Made by a program: the position numbers and the translations under genes. 64,000 nt of DNA, taken from contig CP134604.1 in NCBI GenBank assembly GCA_021555105.2, forward strand, positions 2,356,001 through 2,420,000, written 5' to 3'. Each line of letters opens with the position of its first letter. Position 1 is the stretch's first letter. Source of the stretch: Thalassospiraceae bacterium LMO-JJ14. Lineage in GTDB: Bacteria > Pseudomonadota > Alphaproteobacteria > Rhodospirillales > Casp-alpha2. The notes beneath the pieces are model-generated. The model did no database searches. It was not told the origin of the DNA and worked only from the letters and a program-made list of their open reading frames with translations. This document shows positions 8,763 to 17,217 of the stretch, piece by piece.

Positions 8763-9600
8763 TCAGCGCCTCTATACTATTCGGTTCAGCAAGGCCCGGA
8801 GGATGCCCGACCCCGGGCACGACGACCGCTTGCATGTTACTGTGACGTGCCGACATCTCGGCAAGTTGAGTTTCGTCGAGAATATTCGACTTGGCGCCGC
8901 GGAGCGTCAAGACGGGGATGCGCTCCGTGGCCATGAAAAGATGCCACAGATCAAGCGCCTCGGCCGGATCGGCAAGGATCGGCTTCAGGATATTCTCATC
9001 CCAGTCGAAAGTAATGGTGCCGTCGGCGCGTTCGACGTAACTCAGTTTCGCGGCACGCGTCCAGTCTGCGTCTCCGGACAGCGGGTATTCTCCCATGAAC
9101 GCATCGCGTAAATGCCGGCCGGCGGCAGCCCAGTCCGGCAGGGACGGCGGCGATTTCATATAGGCGACGATCTTGTCGAGGTCGTGCAGGCGCACGACGG
9201 GCCCGATATCGTTCAACACCAGCCCCTTCAGGGTGCTGGGAATTGCTGCAGCCATGATCATCCCCATGATCCCGCCCATGGATGTGCCGATGACAACGAC
9301 GTCATGGATACCGAGCGCGCAAAGGATGTGCCGGACATCGCCGACATAGGTCTCCGGATGATAATTCCGCCAGTCAGGATCGTAATCGGAAAAACCGCGG
9401 CCCCGCGTGTCCGGGCAGATCACCCGGCGTTTACGGCTGTGATACTTGCCGATCCCGGCGAAGTCCTTGGAATTTCGCGTCAGCCCGCCAAGGCAGAGCA
9501 GGGGCGTGCGCGTACCGTTCTTCGGCCCCGGATAATCCCGCACGTATAGCGAAAGCCCGTCCTGAGACGTTATACGGCGCTCGATAAAGTCCTTCGGCAT
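8740..9600 (-). CDS. alpha/beta fold hydrolase
   Basis: A 286-residue alpha/beta hydrolase. The nucleophile elbow is GTSMGG with Ser107, the oxyanion-side motif is LGGLTRNSKDF (about 37-47), DTRGRGFSD follows at 64-72, and the late histidine is in GVGHPPG. It has no signal peptide and is probably cytoplasmic. The substrate is unknown; the family includes esterases, lactonases and C-C bond hydrolases. It lies 13 bases after the HAD gene and overlaps the downstream dehydratase gene by 23 bases, so it belongs to the same operon. Confidence 0.85.
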   Translation of the reverse strand: MPKDFIERRITSQDGLSLYVRDYPGPKNGTRTPLLCLGGLTRNSKDFAGIGKYHSRKRRVICPDTRGRGFSDYDPDWRNYHPETYVGDVRHILCALGIHDVVVIGTSMGGIMGMIMAAAIPSTLKGLVLNDIGPVVRLHDLDKIVAYMKSPPSLPDWAAAGRHLRDAFMGEYPLSGDADWTRAAKLSYVERADGTITFDWDENILKPILADPAEALDLWHLFMATERIPVLTLRGAKSNILDETQLAEMSARHSNMQAVVVPGVGHPPGLAEPNSIEALNGFLEQF

Positions 9601-9613
9601 CAGGTCTTGTCGC

Positions 9614-10288
9614 TCAAAGACCCAGAAGCGGCGGCAGACCGTTCAGATCGCTGATCATCTCACGGATTTCACCGGGCAGACGTTCCGGCGGTTGGTTGAA
9701 GCGATTGACCCAGACGACCTGGAAACCGAAATTCGCTGCTGCCCATGCATCCCATGCATTCGACGACATGAAGCAGATGCGCTCCTTGGGAACATCCAGA
9801 TCGTCACACGACATCTGGTAGATACGCGGATCGGGCTTGTAGATACCGATCCTGTCAACCGACGATACCGCGTCGAGGTCGAGCTTGGCGTTGTTCACGG
9901 CTGCATTCAGCATGTCGGGCGAGCCATTGGACAGCGTCGCGACTTTTTTCCCACCGGCTTTCAGGACCGCAAGGACGCTCGGCACTTCGGGGTAGGCATC
10001 CAGTTCGAAATAGATATCGAGCAGTTTCTGACGCAGATCGGCATTTTCGACACCATGCAGCGCAAGCGCATAGTCCAGGCTGTCTTGCGTGATCTGCCAG
10101 AACGGCACGTATTCGTGCATCAGGCTGCGAAGCCAGGTGTATTGAAGTTGCTTTTCCCGCCACGTCTGAGCCAGCGGCGCCCATTTATCGCCGAGTTCTT
10201 CCTGGCAATGCGATGCAGCGGCGGCAACATCGAACAGCGTTCCATAGGCATCGAAGACGCAGGCATCGATGTTATCGATTGCGGCCAT
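9614..10288 (-). CDS. HAD-family (S)-2-haloacid dehalogenase-like hydrolase (type II)
   Basis: A 224-residue haloacid dehalogenase family enzyme. The nucleophilic aspartate is D13 in VFDAYGTLFD, followed by the helical cap, the motif II region LSNGSPDML, the lysine in YKPDPRIYQ and the SSNAWDAWAA segment that is typical of L-2-haloacid dehalogenases. These hydrolyse short 2-haloalkanoic acids to 2-hydroxy acids with inversion. Whether this copy really acts on haloacids is inference. It is the first gene of the leftward cluster (HAD, hydrolase, two dehydratases). About 200 bases separate it from smpB; no clear terminator is seen there. Confidence 0.85.
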   Translation of the reverse strand: MAAIDNIDACVFDAYGTLFDVAAAASHCQEELGDKWAPLAQTWREKQLQYTWLRSLMHEYVPFWQITQDSLDYALALHGVENADLRQKLLDIYFELDAYPEVPSVLAVLKAGGKKVATLSNGSPDMLNAAVNNAKLDLDAVSSVDRIGIYKPDPRIYQMSCDDLDVPKERICFMSSNAWDAWAAANFGFQVVWVNRFNQPPERLPGEIREMISDLNGLPPLLGL

Positions 10289-10487
10289 GTCTGAATTCTC
10301 CCCGTTTTTGAATAGGCTTTGATTGCAGTTTGGTGCTCGGCTGATAGGGGGTCAATAGGCACACGGCCACAGCTTCGAAAACTGCAGCAAACCAGCAACC
10401 CCGGCCTCGCCGAATGATGCCATCTTCTCCCGGAACAACTGTCCGGTGGTCCCAAACACCTGTCCGGGTATCCTGAAATACAGAGAA

Positions 10488-10973
10488 TTACCCCTTGTCG
10501 CGGAGCAGGCGGCCCTTTTCACGGCTCCAGTCGCGCTGCTTGACGGTATCGCGCTTGTCGTAGGTGTGCTTGCCTTCGCCCAGCCCCAGTTCCAGCTTCG
10601 CCATGCCGCGTGCGTTGAAGTAGATTTTCAGCGGAATCAGCGCCATGCCTTTCTGTTTCTGTGAACCCAACAAATGCGACATCTGCTTTCTGTGCAGCAA
10701 CAGTTTTCGGTCATGTACCGGTTCGTGATTGAAGACTCGTGATGCGCCTTCGTAGGGGGGGATATGCGCGTTGAACAAATACATTTCGCCGTGCTTTTCA
10801 CCGGCGAACGCCTCGTTCAGGCTGGCGCGGCCGGCGCGAAGGGATTTCACCTCCGTGCCGGTCAGCTGAAGACCCGCTTCTACGGTTTCGAGAATATTGT
10901 AGTCCCGCCGCGCGCGCCGGTTTTGCGCCACGACATTGCCGCTGGTCTTCTTCTTTTTGTTTTTGCCGGCCAT
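10488..10973 (-). CDS. smpB: SsrA-binding protein SmpB
   Basis: SmpB binds tmRNA and delivers it to stalled ribosomes for trans-translation. The start at MAGKNKKKK gives 161 residues, normal for the family. An in-frame GTG at 10988 would add five residues but lies inside a hairpin. Core features are NRRARRDYNILETVEAGLQL, LTGTEVKSLRAGRASLNE and YFNARGMAKLELGLGEGKH, and the basic C-terminal tail. The gene is 44 bases downstream of dapA on the same strand, a common alphaproteobacterial arrangement. The partner tmRNA gene is not in the window. Confidence 0.96.
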   Translation of the reverse strand: MAGKNKKKKTSGNVVAQNRRARRDYNILETVEAGLQLTGTEVKSLRAGRASLNEAFAGEKHGEMYLFNAHIPPYEGASRVFNHEPVHDRKLLLHRKQMSHLLGSQKQKGMALIPLKIYFNARGMAKLELGLGEGKHTYDKRDTVKQRDWSREKGRLLRDKG

Positions 10974-10986
10974 TGCATATCCGTTC

Positions 10987-11003
10987 ACGCCCCAAAGGGG
11001 CGT
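10987..11003 (-). promoter_or_regulatory. hairpin between dapA and smpB
   Basis: On the minus strand ACGCCCC-TTT-GGGGCGT forms a perfect 7-bp stem with a 3-base loop. It ends 13 bases before the chosen smpB ATG and follows the dapA stop. No T-run follows, so it is not a typical terminator. It could protect the mRNA end or affect smpB initiation; that is inference. Confidence 0.5.
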
Positions 11004-11017
11004 TGCCGTTGGCGCCC

Positions 11018-11893
11018 TTAGTTCAGAAGCCCTGCGGACTGCATCGCGTCACGCACCTGCGCTTTCGAGCTTTCGGCGATCTCGCACAGCGGCAGACGCG
11101 TATCCGGATCACACTTGCCCAGAAGACTGGCCGCATACTTGACCGGGCCCGGGCTGGCTTCGCAGAACATGGCGATGTGCAGCGGCATCAGACGCTTCTG
11201 GATTTCCATCACCGTATCGAGGTCACGGGCCTGCCACGCATCGTGCAGTTCCGCACAGGCACGTGGCGCGACGTTCGCCGTCACAGAAATACAGCCATCA
11301 CCGCCTCCTGCGAGGAACGGCACGATGGTGCCGTCTTCACCGGAAAGCTGTGCAAACTCTGGTCCGATCTGCATCGCCGTTTTCATCGGCCGCATCGGAT
11401 CGGCCGACGCATCCTTGACGCCGACGATATTGGCGATCTTGGAAAGCCGCGCCATGGTTTCAACGGTCATGTCGACCACACTGCGTCCAGGGATGTTGTA
11501 AACGATGATCGGAATATCGACCGCATCGGCAATGGCCGCATAGTGACGGTACAGACCTTCCTGCGTCGGCTTGTTGTAATACGGTGTGACGATCAGCGCC
11601 GCATCGGCACCCGCCTGCTTGGCGTGCTTGGTCAGCCGGATCGCTTCCGCGGTCGAGTTCGAGCCGGTGCCTGCGACAACCGGCACACGACCGTTATTCG
11701 CCTCGATGCAAAGCTCGATCACCTCGTCGTGTTCGTCGTGCGACAACGTCGGGGATTCGCCGGTCGTCCCAACAGGGACGAGACCATCGGTCCCTTCGGC
11801 AATCTGCCAATCGACGAAGGATTTGAACGCCGATTTGTCCACCGCACCATTTTTGAATGGGGTGATCAAAGCGACGAATGAACCCTTAAACAT
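11018..11893 (-). CDS. dapA: 4-hydroxy-tetrahydrodipicolinate synthase
   Basis: DapA condenses pyruvate with aspartate semialdehyde, the committed step of lysine and diaminopimelate synthesis. The protein is 291 residues, the usual length. The Schiff-base lysine is K160 in IVGVKDAS. The tyrosine of VYNIPGRS (about 132) and GTTGESPTL (42-50) complete the active site. The start is well supported: a perfect AAGGAGG lies 5 bases before the ATG. It is followed by smpB on the same strand. The upstream 235-base gap to the divergent lytic transglycosylase must hold both promoters. Confidence 0.97.
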   Translation of the reverse strand: MFKGSFVALITPFKNGAVDKSAFKSFVDWQIAEGTDGLVPVGTTGESPTLSHDEHDEVIELCIEANNGRVPVVAGTGSNSTAEAIRLTKHAKQAGADAALIVTPYYNKPTQEGLYRHYAAIADAVDIPIIVYNIPGRSVVDMTVETMARLSKIANIVGVKDASADPMRPMKTAMQIGPEFAQLSGEDGTIVPFLAGGGDGCISVTANVAPRACAELHDAWQARDLDTVMEIQKRLMPLHIAMFCEASPGPVKYAASLLGKCDPDTRLPLCEIAESSKAQVRDAMQSAGLLN

Positions 11894-12128
11894 CGTTCCC
11901 TCCTTGGGACTAAAGATTAAAACAGCCCCGGAACATATATCTGCATGCGCGCCGGGGCAAGACTGCTGGTATCTGCCGCCACCGCTTATCTCGGGGCTTT
12001 CTTGCGGTCATCCGCTTAATATTAACAAGTTCGTGACATTTTCAGGACGATGTTGTTCGGATAAGCATGCTAGACGTATGATACGGCTTGTCTTAACGAC
12101 TGCCGGTTTTTTGATTTTTTGAAGAGGC

Positions 12129-14111
12129 ATGAGCGAAAGTTTGAGGTCTCTGTTTTCACTCCTTCTGATTTGCATACTGACGGTGCCAGGCGCCGTCAGC
12201 GCTGACGTCTTGACGGCTGCGGAAGCGCGCGAATTTTCGGCCGCACTCAAAGAAGTCGAACGCGGCTCCAAGGCCCGGCTCGATGTCCATGCCCGCCGTC
12301 TGCACGACCCCTTGGCACGCAAAATCGTATCCTGGTACGTATTGTTTCAGGGCGGTTTCGGCACCGACTTCGAGGCCATAGACGCCTTCATCAACCGCAA
12401 TCCCGACTGGCCGCGCGGCAACCGGCTGCTGGCACGCGCCGAGGAAGCCATGGACGCCAATGCCGATCCGGCATACGTGATCGGCTGGTTCGGCGATCGT
12501 TCACCGGTTTCGACCGCCGGTCGCGAGAAACTGGCCAATGCCATCATTCGCTCGGGCGACGTCAAAAGAGGCGTCGCCATGATCAGGGACATATGGATTC
12601 ATGAAAACTTCGCGAAGTCGCATGAAAAATCTTTCTACCGGAAATTCCGCAAGCACCTGACTCTTGGCGACAATCGCGCCCGTGCCGATCGGCTGATGTG
12701 GGATGGCCGCTACTGGCCCGCACGGCGCATGATCTATCGTGTCGATGCGCAGTACCGCAAACTGATCGAAGCCAGAACCTCGCTCAGACGTATGAAGGGC
12801 AATGTCGATCTGTTGGTGTCGCACATCCCGAAATCGCTGCAGAATGACGCTGGGCTGGTTTACGAGCGCATGCGCTGGCGCCGCAAGAAGGGGCTGGAGT
12901 CCGCTTACGACCTGTTGAGGTCACTGCCGGAAGGCATGCCTTATCCAAACCGCTGGTGGGATGAGCGCGCAATCATGGCGCGTCAGCTTCTGCAAAAGGG
13001 CTTCATTACCGAAGCTTATCGGGTCGCTGCACAACACGGCCTGACCGAGCAACATGCGGCGGATCATGCCGAGGCTGAATTCCTCGCAGGATGGATCGCG
13101 CTTCGGTTCCTGAACGAACCGAAGCAGGCGCGTGAGCATTTCCAGCGCCTTTACGATGCTGTCAACTACCCGGTCAGCCTTTCCCGGGGGGCATACTGGC
13201 TGGCGCGCGCCATAGAACAGGACGGCGATAAGGAAACGGCCAAGACCTGGTACGCGAAGGCCGCACAATTCCCGACGGCCTATTACGGACAACTGGCAAC
13301 GGCAAAGGTCAATCCGGGGCAGGGGCTTCGCCTGCCGCCCGACCCCAGCGTCGATGCCGATGTCAGAAAACGATTCGATGAAAATGAACTGGTCCGCGCC
13401 GTGCGCATGCTGGCTGCGGCAGGCGAGGAAGAGCGCCTGTTTTCGCTTATCATGCATATCGCATCGCTAGAGGATACGGTCGACTGGCACATCCTGACGG
13501 CGCGGCTGGCGCGGTTGAGCGGGCGTCCCGACCTGGCCATTCGTGTCACCAAGAAAACACTGCAGAACCACGGTCATTTCGTCGCCGGCGGGTATCCCAC
13601 CCTTGTCCCGCCCAGACTTCCTAAAAAGGTTAAGGCAGAGACCCCGGAAACCCCGCTGATCCTGGCCATCGTGCGCCAGGAAAGCGAATACGACACCGAA
13701 GCCATCAGCCATGCCGGCGCGCGCGGGCTTATGCAGTTGATGCCGGCAACGGCGCGCACCGTCGCCAAACGGGCCGGGCTGCGCTATTCCAAGGTCAAGC
13801 TGACCACCGACCCCGATTACAACCTGACCCTCGGCCAATCCTACATCGCCGAGCTGATTGACGATTATAAGGGGTATCTGCCGATGGCGATTGCCGCTTA
13901 CAACGCCGGTCCGCACCGGGTCAGACAGTGGGTCAAACAAAACGGCGACCCGCGTGATGGCGACGTCGATGCCATCGACTGGGTAGAGCTGATCCCCTTC
14001 ACTGAAACACGCAATTACGTGCAGCGGGTCCTTGAGAACGTCCAGGTCTACCGCATGCAGCTTGCAGGCACTGAAGTGGCGCTCAGCCTCGAGGAAGATC
14101 TCAGAAAGTGA
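12129..14111 (+). CDS. soluble lytic murein transglycosylase (Slt70-like)
   Basis: A 660-residue periplasmic enzyme that cleaves peptidoglycan glycan strands to 1,6-anhydro products. A signal peptide covers about residues 1-26 (LFSLLLICILTVPGAVSA). A long helical superhelix of repeat-like helices follows, then the C-terminal SLT domain with catalytic glutamate E518 (VRQESEYD), HAGARGLMQLMPATA, and AAYNAGPHRV. This layout matches Slt70. The stop codon overlaps the GTG start of the molybdoenzyme gene. No clear relation between the two functions is known to me. Alternative: a general cell-wall lytic enzyme with a secretion-linked role. Confidence 0.93.
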   Translation: MSESLRSLFSLLLICILTVPGAVSADVLTAAEAREFSAALKEVERGSKARLDVHARRLHDPLARKIVSWYVLFQGGFGTDFEAIDAFINRNPDWPRGNRLLARAEEAMDANADPAYVIGWFGDRSPVSTAGREKLANAIIRSGDVKRGVAMIRDIWIHENFAKSHEKSFYRKFRKHLTLGDNRARADRLMWDGRYWPARRMIYRVDAQYRKLIEARTSLRRMKGNVDLLVSHIPKSLQNDAGLVYERMRWRRKKGLESAYDLLRSLPEGMPYPNRWWDERAIMARQLLQKGFITEAYRVAAQHGLTEQHAADHAEAEFLAGWIALRFLNEPKQAREHFQRLYDAVNYPVSLSRGAYWLARAIEQDGDKETAKTWYAKAAQFPTAYYGQLATAKVNPGQGLRLPPDPSVDADVRKRFDENELVRAVRMLAAAGEEERLFSLIMHIASLEDTVDWHILTARLARLSGRPDLAIRVTKKTLQNHGHFVAGGYPTLVPPRLPKKVKAETPETPLILAIVRQESEYDTEAISHAGARGLMQLMPATARTVAKRAGLRYSKVKLTTDPDYNLTLGQSYIAELIDDYKGYLPMAIAAYNAGPHRVRQWVKQNGDPRDGDVDAIDWVELIPFTETRNYVQRVLENVQVYRMQLAGTEVALSLEEDLRK

Positions 14112-14818
14112 GCGATGAAGACCGTTTCCAGGCTTTGTTCGCCGGCAAACCCGGCTCTGTTCTCGGCGAATTCATAGATCCCCCCGATGAAGCGCGAACC
14201 GGGTTCATTGACGCCAAGAAGAAAGCCCTCAGCGAGCGCCGCGATCCGCCGCGCCGGGACCGCGGACCTCGGGTGCCGCCGGGTCAGGAAGTCGTTGATA
14301 AATGGCCGGTGCTCGATCTTGGCCATCAGCCGCTGATCCCGCTCGATCAATGGTCGCTTGATATCAAGGGTGCGATTGCACGGCCGCTATCGATCAGCTG
14401 GGCCGCATTCAGGGATTTGCCGCAATCAAGGATCGCCGCGGATATTCACTGTGTCACGGCCTGGTCGATGCTCGACAATGCGTGGGAAGGGGTTACGGCA
14501 CGGCACCTGGTCGAACTGGTGCAACCGAAAGAAACCGTGAAACACGTCATCTTTCATGCCCATGACGGCTATCGCACGAACGTGACGATGGAACGCTTTA
14601 GCGCCGAAGATTCGCTGCTGGCGCACAGTTGGAACGGCGAGGCCATCACCCGCGAGCACGGCGGTCCGGTGCGTGCCGTCATTCCGTCACTGTATTTCTG
14701 GAAAAGCGCCAAGTGGGTTCGCCAGATCACCTTTCTGGAACAGGATGTGAAAGGCTACTGGGAAGCGCTCGGCTATCACAACGAGGGGGACCCATGGCGG
14801 GAAGAGCGCTACGCGTAA
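14108..14818 (+). CDS. sulfite-oxidase-like molybdopterin oxidoreductase
   Basis: A 236-residue protein of the sulfite oxidase/MsrP superfamily. The cysteine that would bind molybdenum is C115 in DIHCVTAWS. The C-terminal block PSLYFWKSAKWVRQITFLEQDVKGYWE is typical (residues about 192-218). There is no twin-arginine signal or dimerisation domain, so it is a short, probably cytoplasmic member of unknown substrate. It starts at GTG 14108, overlapping the transglycosylase stop (GTGA). A small unknown gene overlaps its end. The molybdate importer modABC lies about 7 kb away. Confidence 0.87.
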   Translation: MSDEDRFQALFAGKPGSVLGEFIDPPDEARTGFIDAKKKALSERRDPPRRDRGPRVPPGQEVVDKWPVLDLGHQPLIPLDQWSLDIKGAIARPLSISWAAFRDLPQSRIAADIHCVTAWSMLDNAWEGVTARHLVELVQPKETVKHVIFHAHDGYRTNVTMERFSAEDSLLAHSWNGEAITREHGGPVRAVIPSLYFWKSAKWVRQITFLEQDVKGYWEALGYHNEGDPWREERYA

Positions 14819-15033
14819 CCGTGCTGCATTCGGTGAACAGCGATGACGGCCACTTGTGCGTCGATGTCTTCAGACGGCCGGACGGGTCGATCGGGTTCGA
14901 GGAATTCCGCCGGGATGTCGAAGACCCGTCCGGCTGGTTCGCTGTCGGCGGCTTCCGGGAAGTCCGTTACGATGACGAGGAAACCGCTATCCGCGATGCC
15001 ATTGACGCCGTTTCATGGTTTCAGGGGATTTGA
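14794..15033 (+). CDS. 79-residue protein of unknown function, co-translated with the molybdoenzyme
   Basis: I do not recognise this protein. It starts at an ATG with GAGGGGGA about 5 bases ahead and overlaps the end of the molybdoenzyme gene by 25 bases. The protein is acidic, soluble, has no membrane segment, and reads as beta strands followed by a C-terminal helix (EETAIRDAIDAVSWFQ). Motifs visible are VDVFRRPDGSIGFEEFRRD and FREVRYDDEE. Strong start site, overlap and steady codon use argue for a real gene. A role with the upstream enzyme is inference only. A longer in-frame start at 14629 lies inside the upstream gene and is unlikely. Confidence 0.65.
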   Translation: MAGRALRVTVLHSVNSDDGHLCVDVFRRPDGSIGFEEFRRDVEDPSGWFAVGGFREVRYDDEETAIRDAIDAVSWFQGI

Positions 15034-15066
15034 AATCCAACACCGGATACGCCACGTATCACTGGT

Positions 15067-15648
15067 ATGATGATCAACACCACGGACAACAAGATGACGA
15101 GAATCCTCCGACCTTTGATCCTGATACTTTTCGGGATTTTGTTCGCACAACCGCTGAAAGCTGAGCCGATGTCCTTTTACGATTTCGATTTCACCGCCAT
15201 TGAGGGTCAGCCCATGCCGGCCAGTTCGTTCGCCGGCAAGGCCGTTCTGGTCGTCAACACGGCATCGTTCTGCGGCTATACCAAGCAGTATGCCGGACTG
15301 CAGGCGCTGTACGATAAATACCGCGACAGGGGACTGGTTGTACTGGGCATACCGTCGAACGATTTCGGCTCGCAGGAACCCGGCAAGGAATCCGAGATCA
15401 AGGAATTTTGCGAGACCAACTTCGCCATCAATTTCCCGATGACCACCAAGCAGAAGGTCAAAGGCAAGGATGCGCATCCGTTCTATAAATGGGCCGGCGA
15501 CCAGGTCGGTATCATCGGATCGCCGAAATGGAACTTCCACAAGTATCTGATTGCACCGGACGGCACGCTCAAGGACTGGTTCTCGACAACCACCTCGCCC
15601 GATGCGGCCAAACTTGTCAGTGCAGTGGAATCCATGCTGCCGAACTAA
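15067..15648 (+). CDS. exported glutathione peroxidase family protein
   Basis: A thiol peroxidase that reduces hydroperoxides with thioredoxin or glutathione. The N-terminus is a signal peptide (LRPLILILFGILFAQPLKAEP), so the enzyme should be periplasmic. The peroxidatic cysteine is C69 in NTASFCGYTKQY. The tetrad partners Gln (SNDFGSQEPG), Trp and Asn (PKWNFHKY) are present. Counted from the first ATG it is 193 residues; the ATG at 15094 (MTRILRPL) gives a more usual signal peptide and may be the real start. It uses cysteine, not selenocysteine. Confidence 0.92.
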   Translation: MMINTTDNKMTRILRPLILILFGILFAQPLKAEPMSFYDFDFTAIEGQPMPASSFAGKAVLVVNTASFCGYTKQYAGLQALYDKYRDRGLVVLGIPSNDFGSQEPGKESEIKEFCETNFAINFPMTTKQKVKGKDAHPFYKWAGDQVGIIGSPKWNFHKYLIAPDGTLKDWFSTTTSPDAAKLVSAVESMLPN

Positions 15649-15748
15649 CGCATCACGAGACCAATCGCGTACAGCGCAGCGGAATCAGCATTATCGATAT
15701 TGCTCTTCCCCCATGCCGCTTATTAAAGTCCATTTGGGAGAAAACAGC

Positions 15749-16585
15749 ATGAACCTGAATATTGAACCTTTCGGCAACGGTCTTGGTGCGCATGTCCACG
15801 GTGTCGATTTTTCCAAACCGCTATCCGCTGAAATCGCGGATGCGCTGATCGCCGCTTTCGCCGATCACCACATCCTGTCATTTCCGGAACAACACGGCCT
15901 TGGTACGGACGAAGTCGTGGCAGCCAGCCGCGTCTTCGGCCCGGAAATGGAACCCCACGTTTTCACACAGTACCACCATCCCGACGAACCGCTGATCATG
16001 GTGCTTTCCAACCGCATCAAGGGCGAAAAGCCGGCCGGCCTTAAGGACGCCGGGTCTTTCTGGCACTCCGATGTTGCCTACAAGCCGGAACCCGCCAAGG
16101 CGACCATGCTGTATGCGCTGGAAATCCCCGATCAGGGGGGCGACACGCTGTTTTGCAACATGACGGCGGCTTACGACGGCCTGAGCGACGAGATGAAGCA
16201 GCGCCTCGATGGGCTTAAAGCCTGGCATTTCTATGCGCATCAGAAACGCGATCTTTTCGAGACGGGGCAGGTGCAATCACCGCCGGAGTGCTTGCACCCC
16301 GTCATCCGCACCAATCCGATTTCCGGACGCAAGGCGATCTACATCACGCCGTCCTACACGGTCCGCATCGACGGCATGGACGAGGACGAAAGCCAGACCC
16401 TGATGCAGGAGATTTTCGACCATTGCCTGCAGGACAAGTACCGCATGGATTATCAGTGGAATGCAGGCGACCTGCTTGTCTGGGACAATGCGGCCGTGAT
16501 GCACACGGCGACGACAAAGAACCTGGACCCCAGTAAATACCGGACACTGTGGCGGACGATCATCTCCGGCGGTCCGACTTTCTGA
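15749..16585 (+). CDS. TauD/TfdA-family Fe(II)/2-oxoglutarate dioxygenase
   Basis: A 278-residue dioxygenase using iron and 2-oxoglutarate. Metal ligands are H106 and D108 (FWHSDVAY) and H252 (VMHTATT). The 2-oxoglutarate arginine is in YRTLWRT (about 265-269). The start has GGGAG 8 bases ahead; earlier in-frame codons are intergenic. Family members hydroxylate taurine, 2,4-D and other small acids; without taurine transport genes nearby, taurine cannot be assigned. It is a single gene flanked by the peroxidase and a DUF4170 gene. Confidence 0.9.
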   Translation: MNLNIEPFGNGLGAHVHGVDFSKPLSAEIADALIAAFADHHILSFPEQHGLGTDEVVAASRVFGPEMEPHVFTQYHHPDEPLIMVLSNRIKGEKPAGLKDAGSFWHSDVAYKPEPAKATMLYALEIPDQGGDTLFCNMTAAYDGLSDEMKQRLDGLKAWHFYAHQKRDLFETGQVQSPPECLHPVIRTNPISGRKAIYITPSYTVRIDGMDEDESQTLMQEIFDHCLQDKYRMDYQWNAGDLLVWDNAAVMHTATTKNLDPSKYRTLWRTIISGGPTF

Positions 16586-16679
16586 CGCTGCCGCTTTAAG
16601 CAATTGACGGTTTGTTTGCGTGCAGGCGCTCCGTTAAGGTGCCCGAAAATAACCTGATCTTGTGCTGAAGGACGTCGAA

Positions 16680-16913
16680 ATGAGCGATAAGCCACTCTTG
16701 CATCTGGTCTTTGGCGGCACGGTTGCCGACCCGTCCGGAACCGATTTCGTCGACACGGAAAACCTCGATATCGTCGGGATTTTCCCGGACTACAAAACCG
16801 CGCTCACAGCGTGGCGGGGCGCCAGTCAGGCCCATGTCGACGATGCCGACACGAAATACGTGATCGTGCATATGCACAGACTTCTGGAACCCGACGAAAA
16901 ACACGAACACTGA
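16680..16913 (+). CDS. DUF4170 family protein
   Basis: A 77-residue acidic protein, beginning MSDKPLLHLVFGGTV, that resembles the alphaproteobacterial DUF4170 family. No membrane segment or catalytic motif is visible. The start chosen is the ATG at 16680 with GAAGGA about 8 bases ahead. It converges with a DUF4169 gene, 13 bases apart. Function is unknown for this family. Confidence 0.75.
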   Translation: MSDKPLLHLVFGGTVADPSGTDFVDTENLDIVGIFPDYKTALTAWRGASQAHVDDADTKYVIVHMHRLLEPDEKHEH

Positions 16914-16926
16914 TCGATCCGCACGC

Positions 16927-17142
16927 TCAGGCAGGGGTTTCCCTGTCATCTTCACCCGTGTCGGCGTCGCTCAGTTTCTTGCCGGCCAGCAGGCGTTCCG
17001 ATTTTTCACGGCCCTTGCTGTCGGCAAGTTTCTCGGCCTTGCTGCGGCCGAATTTCTTACGGTTTTCAGCCGCTTGTTCGCGTTTCTCGTCTTTCTGCCG
17101 CGCTTTGCGGAACTGATTCAGATTGATGATGTCAGCGCTCAC
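16927..17142 (-). CDS. DUF4169 family protein
   Basis: A 71-residue highly charged protein resembling the alphaproteobacterial DUF4169 family. The typical start MSADIINLNQFRKARQ is read from GTG at 17142, with GGGGA about 6 bases ahead. The rest is Lys/Arg/Glu-rich and probably a single helix or disordered. A longer frame from ATG 17187 adds a hydrophobic run that does not fit the family. Function is unknown. The DUF4170 gene lies head-on next to it. Confidence 0.72.
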   Translation of the reverse strand: MSADIINLNQFRKARQKDEKREQAAENRKKFGRSKAEKLADSKGREKSERLLAGKKLSDADTGEDDRETPA

Positions 17143-17217
17143 GATAATCCCCGTGGAAATGGACGTTTGCCAAAAGAATAACGCCAACCGCCGGGCGCGG
17201 AAAGAGGTGTAACGGCT

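Noticed and set aside
10320-10487. Repeated CTGTCCGG units downstream of smpB as a terminator or repeat family
   Set aside because: Only two short direct copies are present and they do not fold into a convincing hairpin with a T-run.
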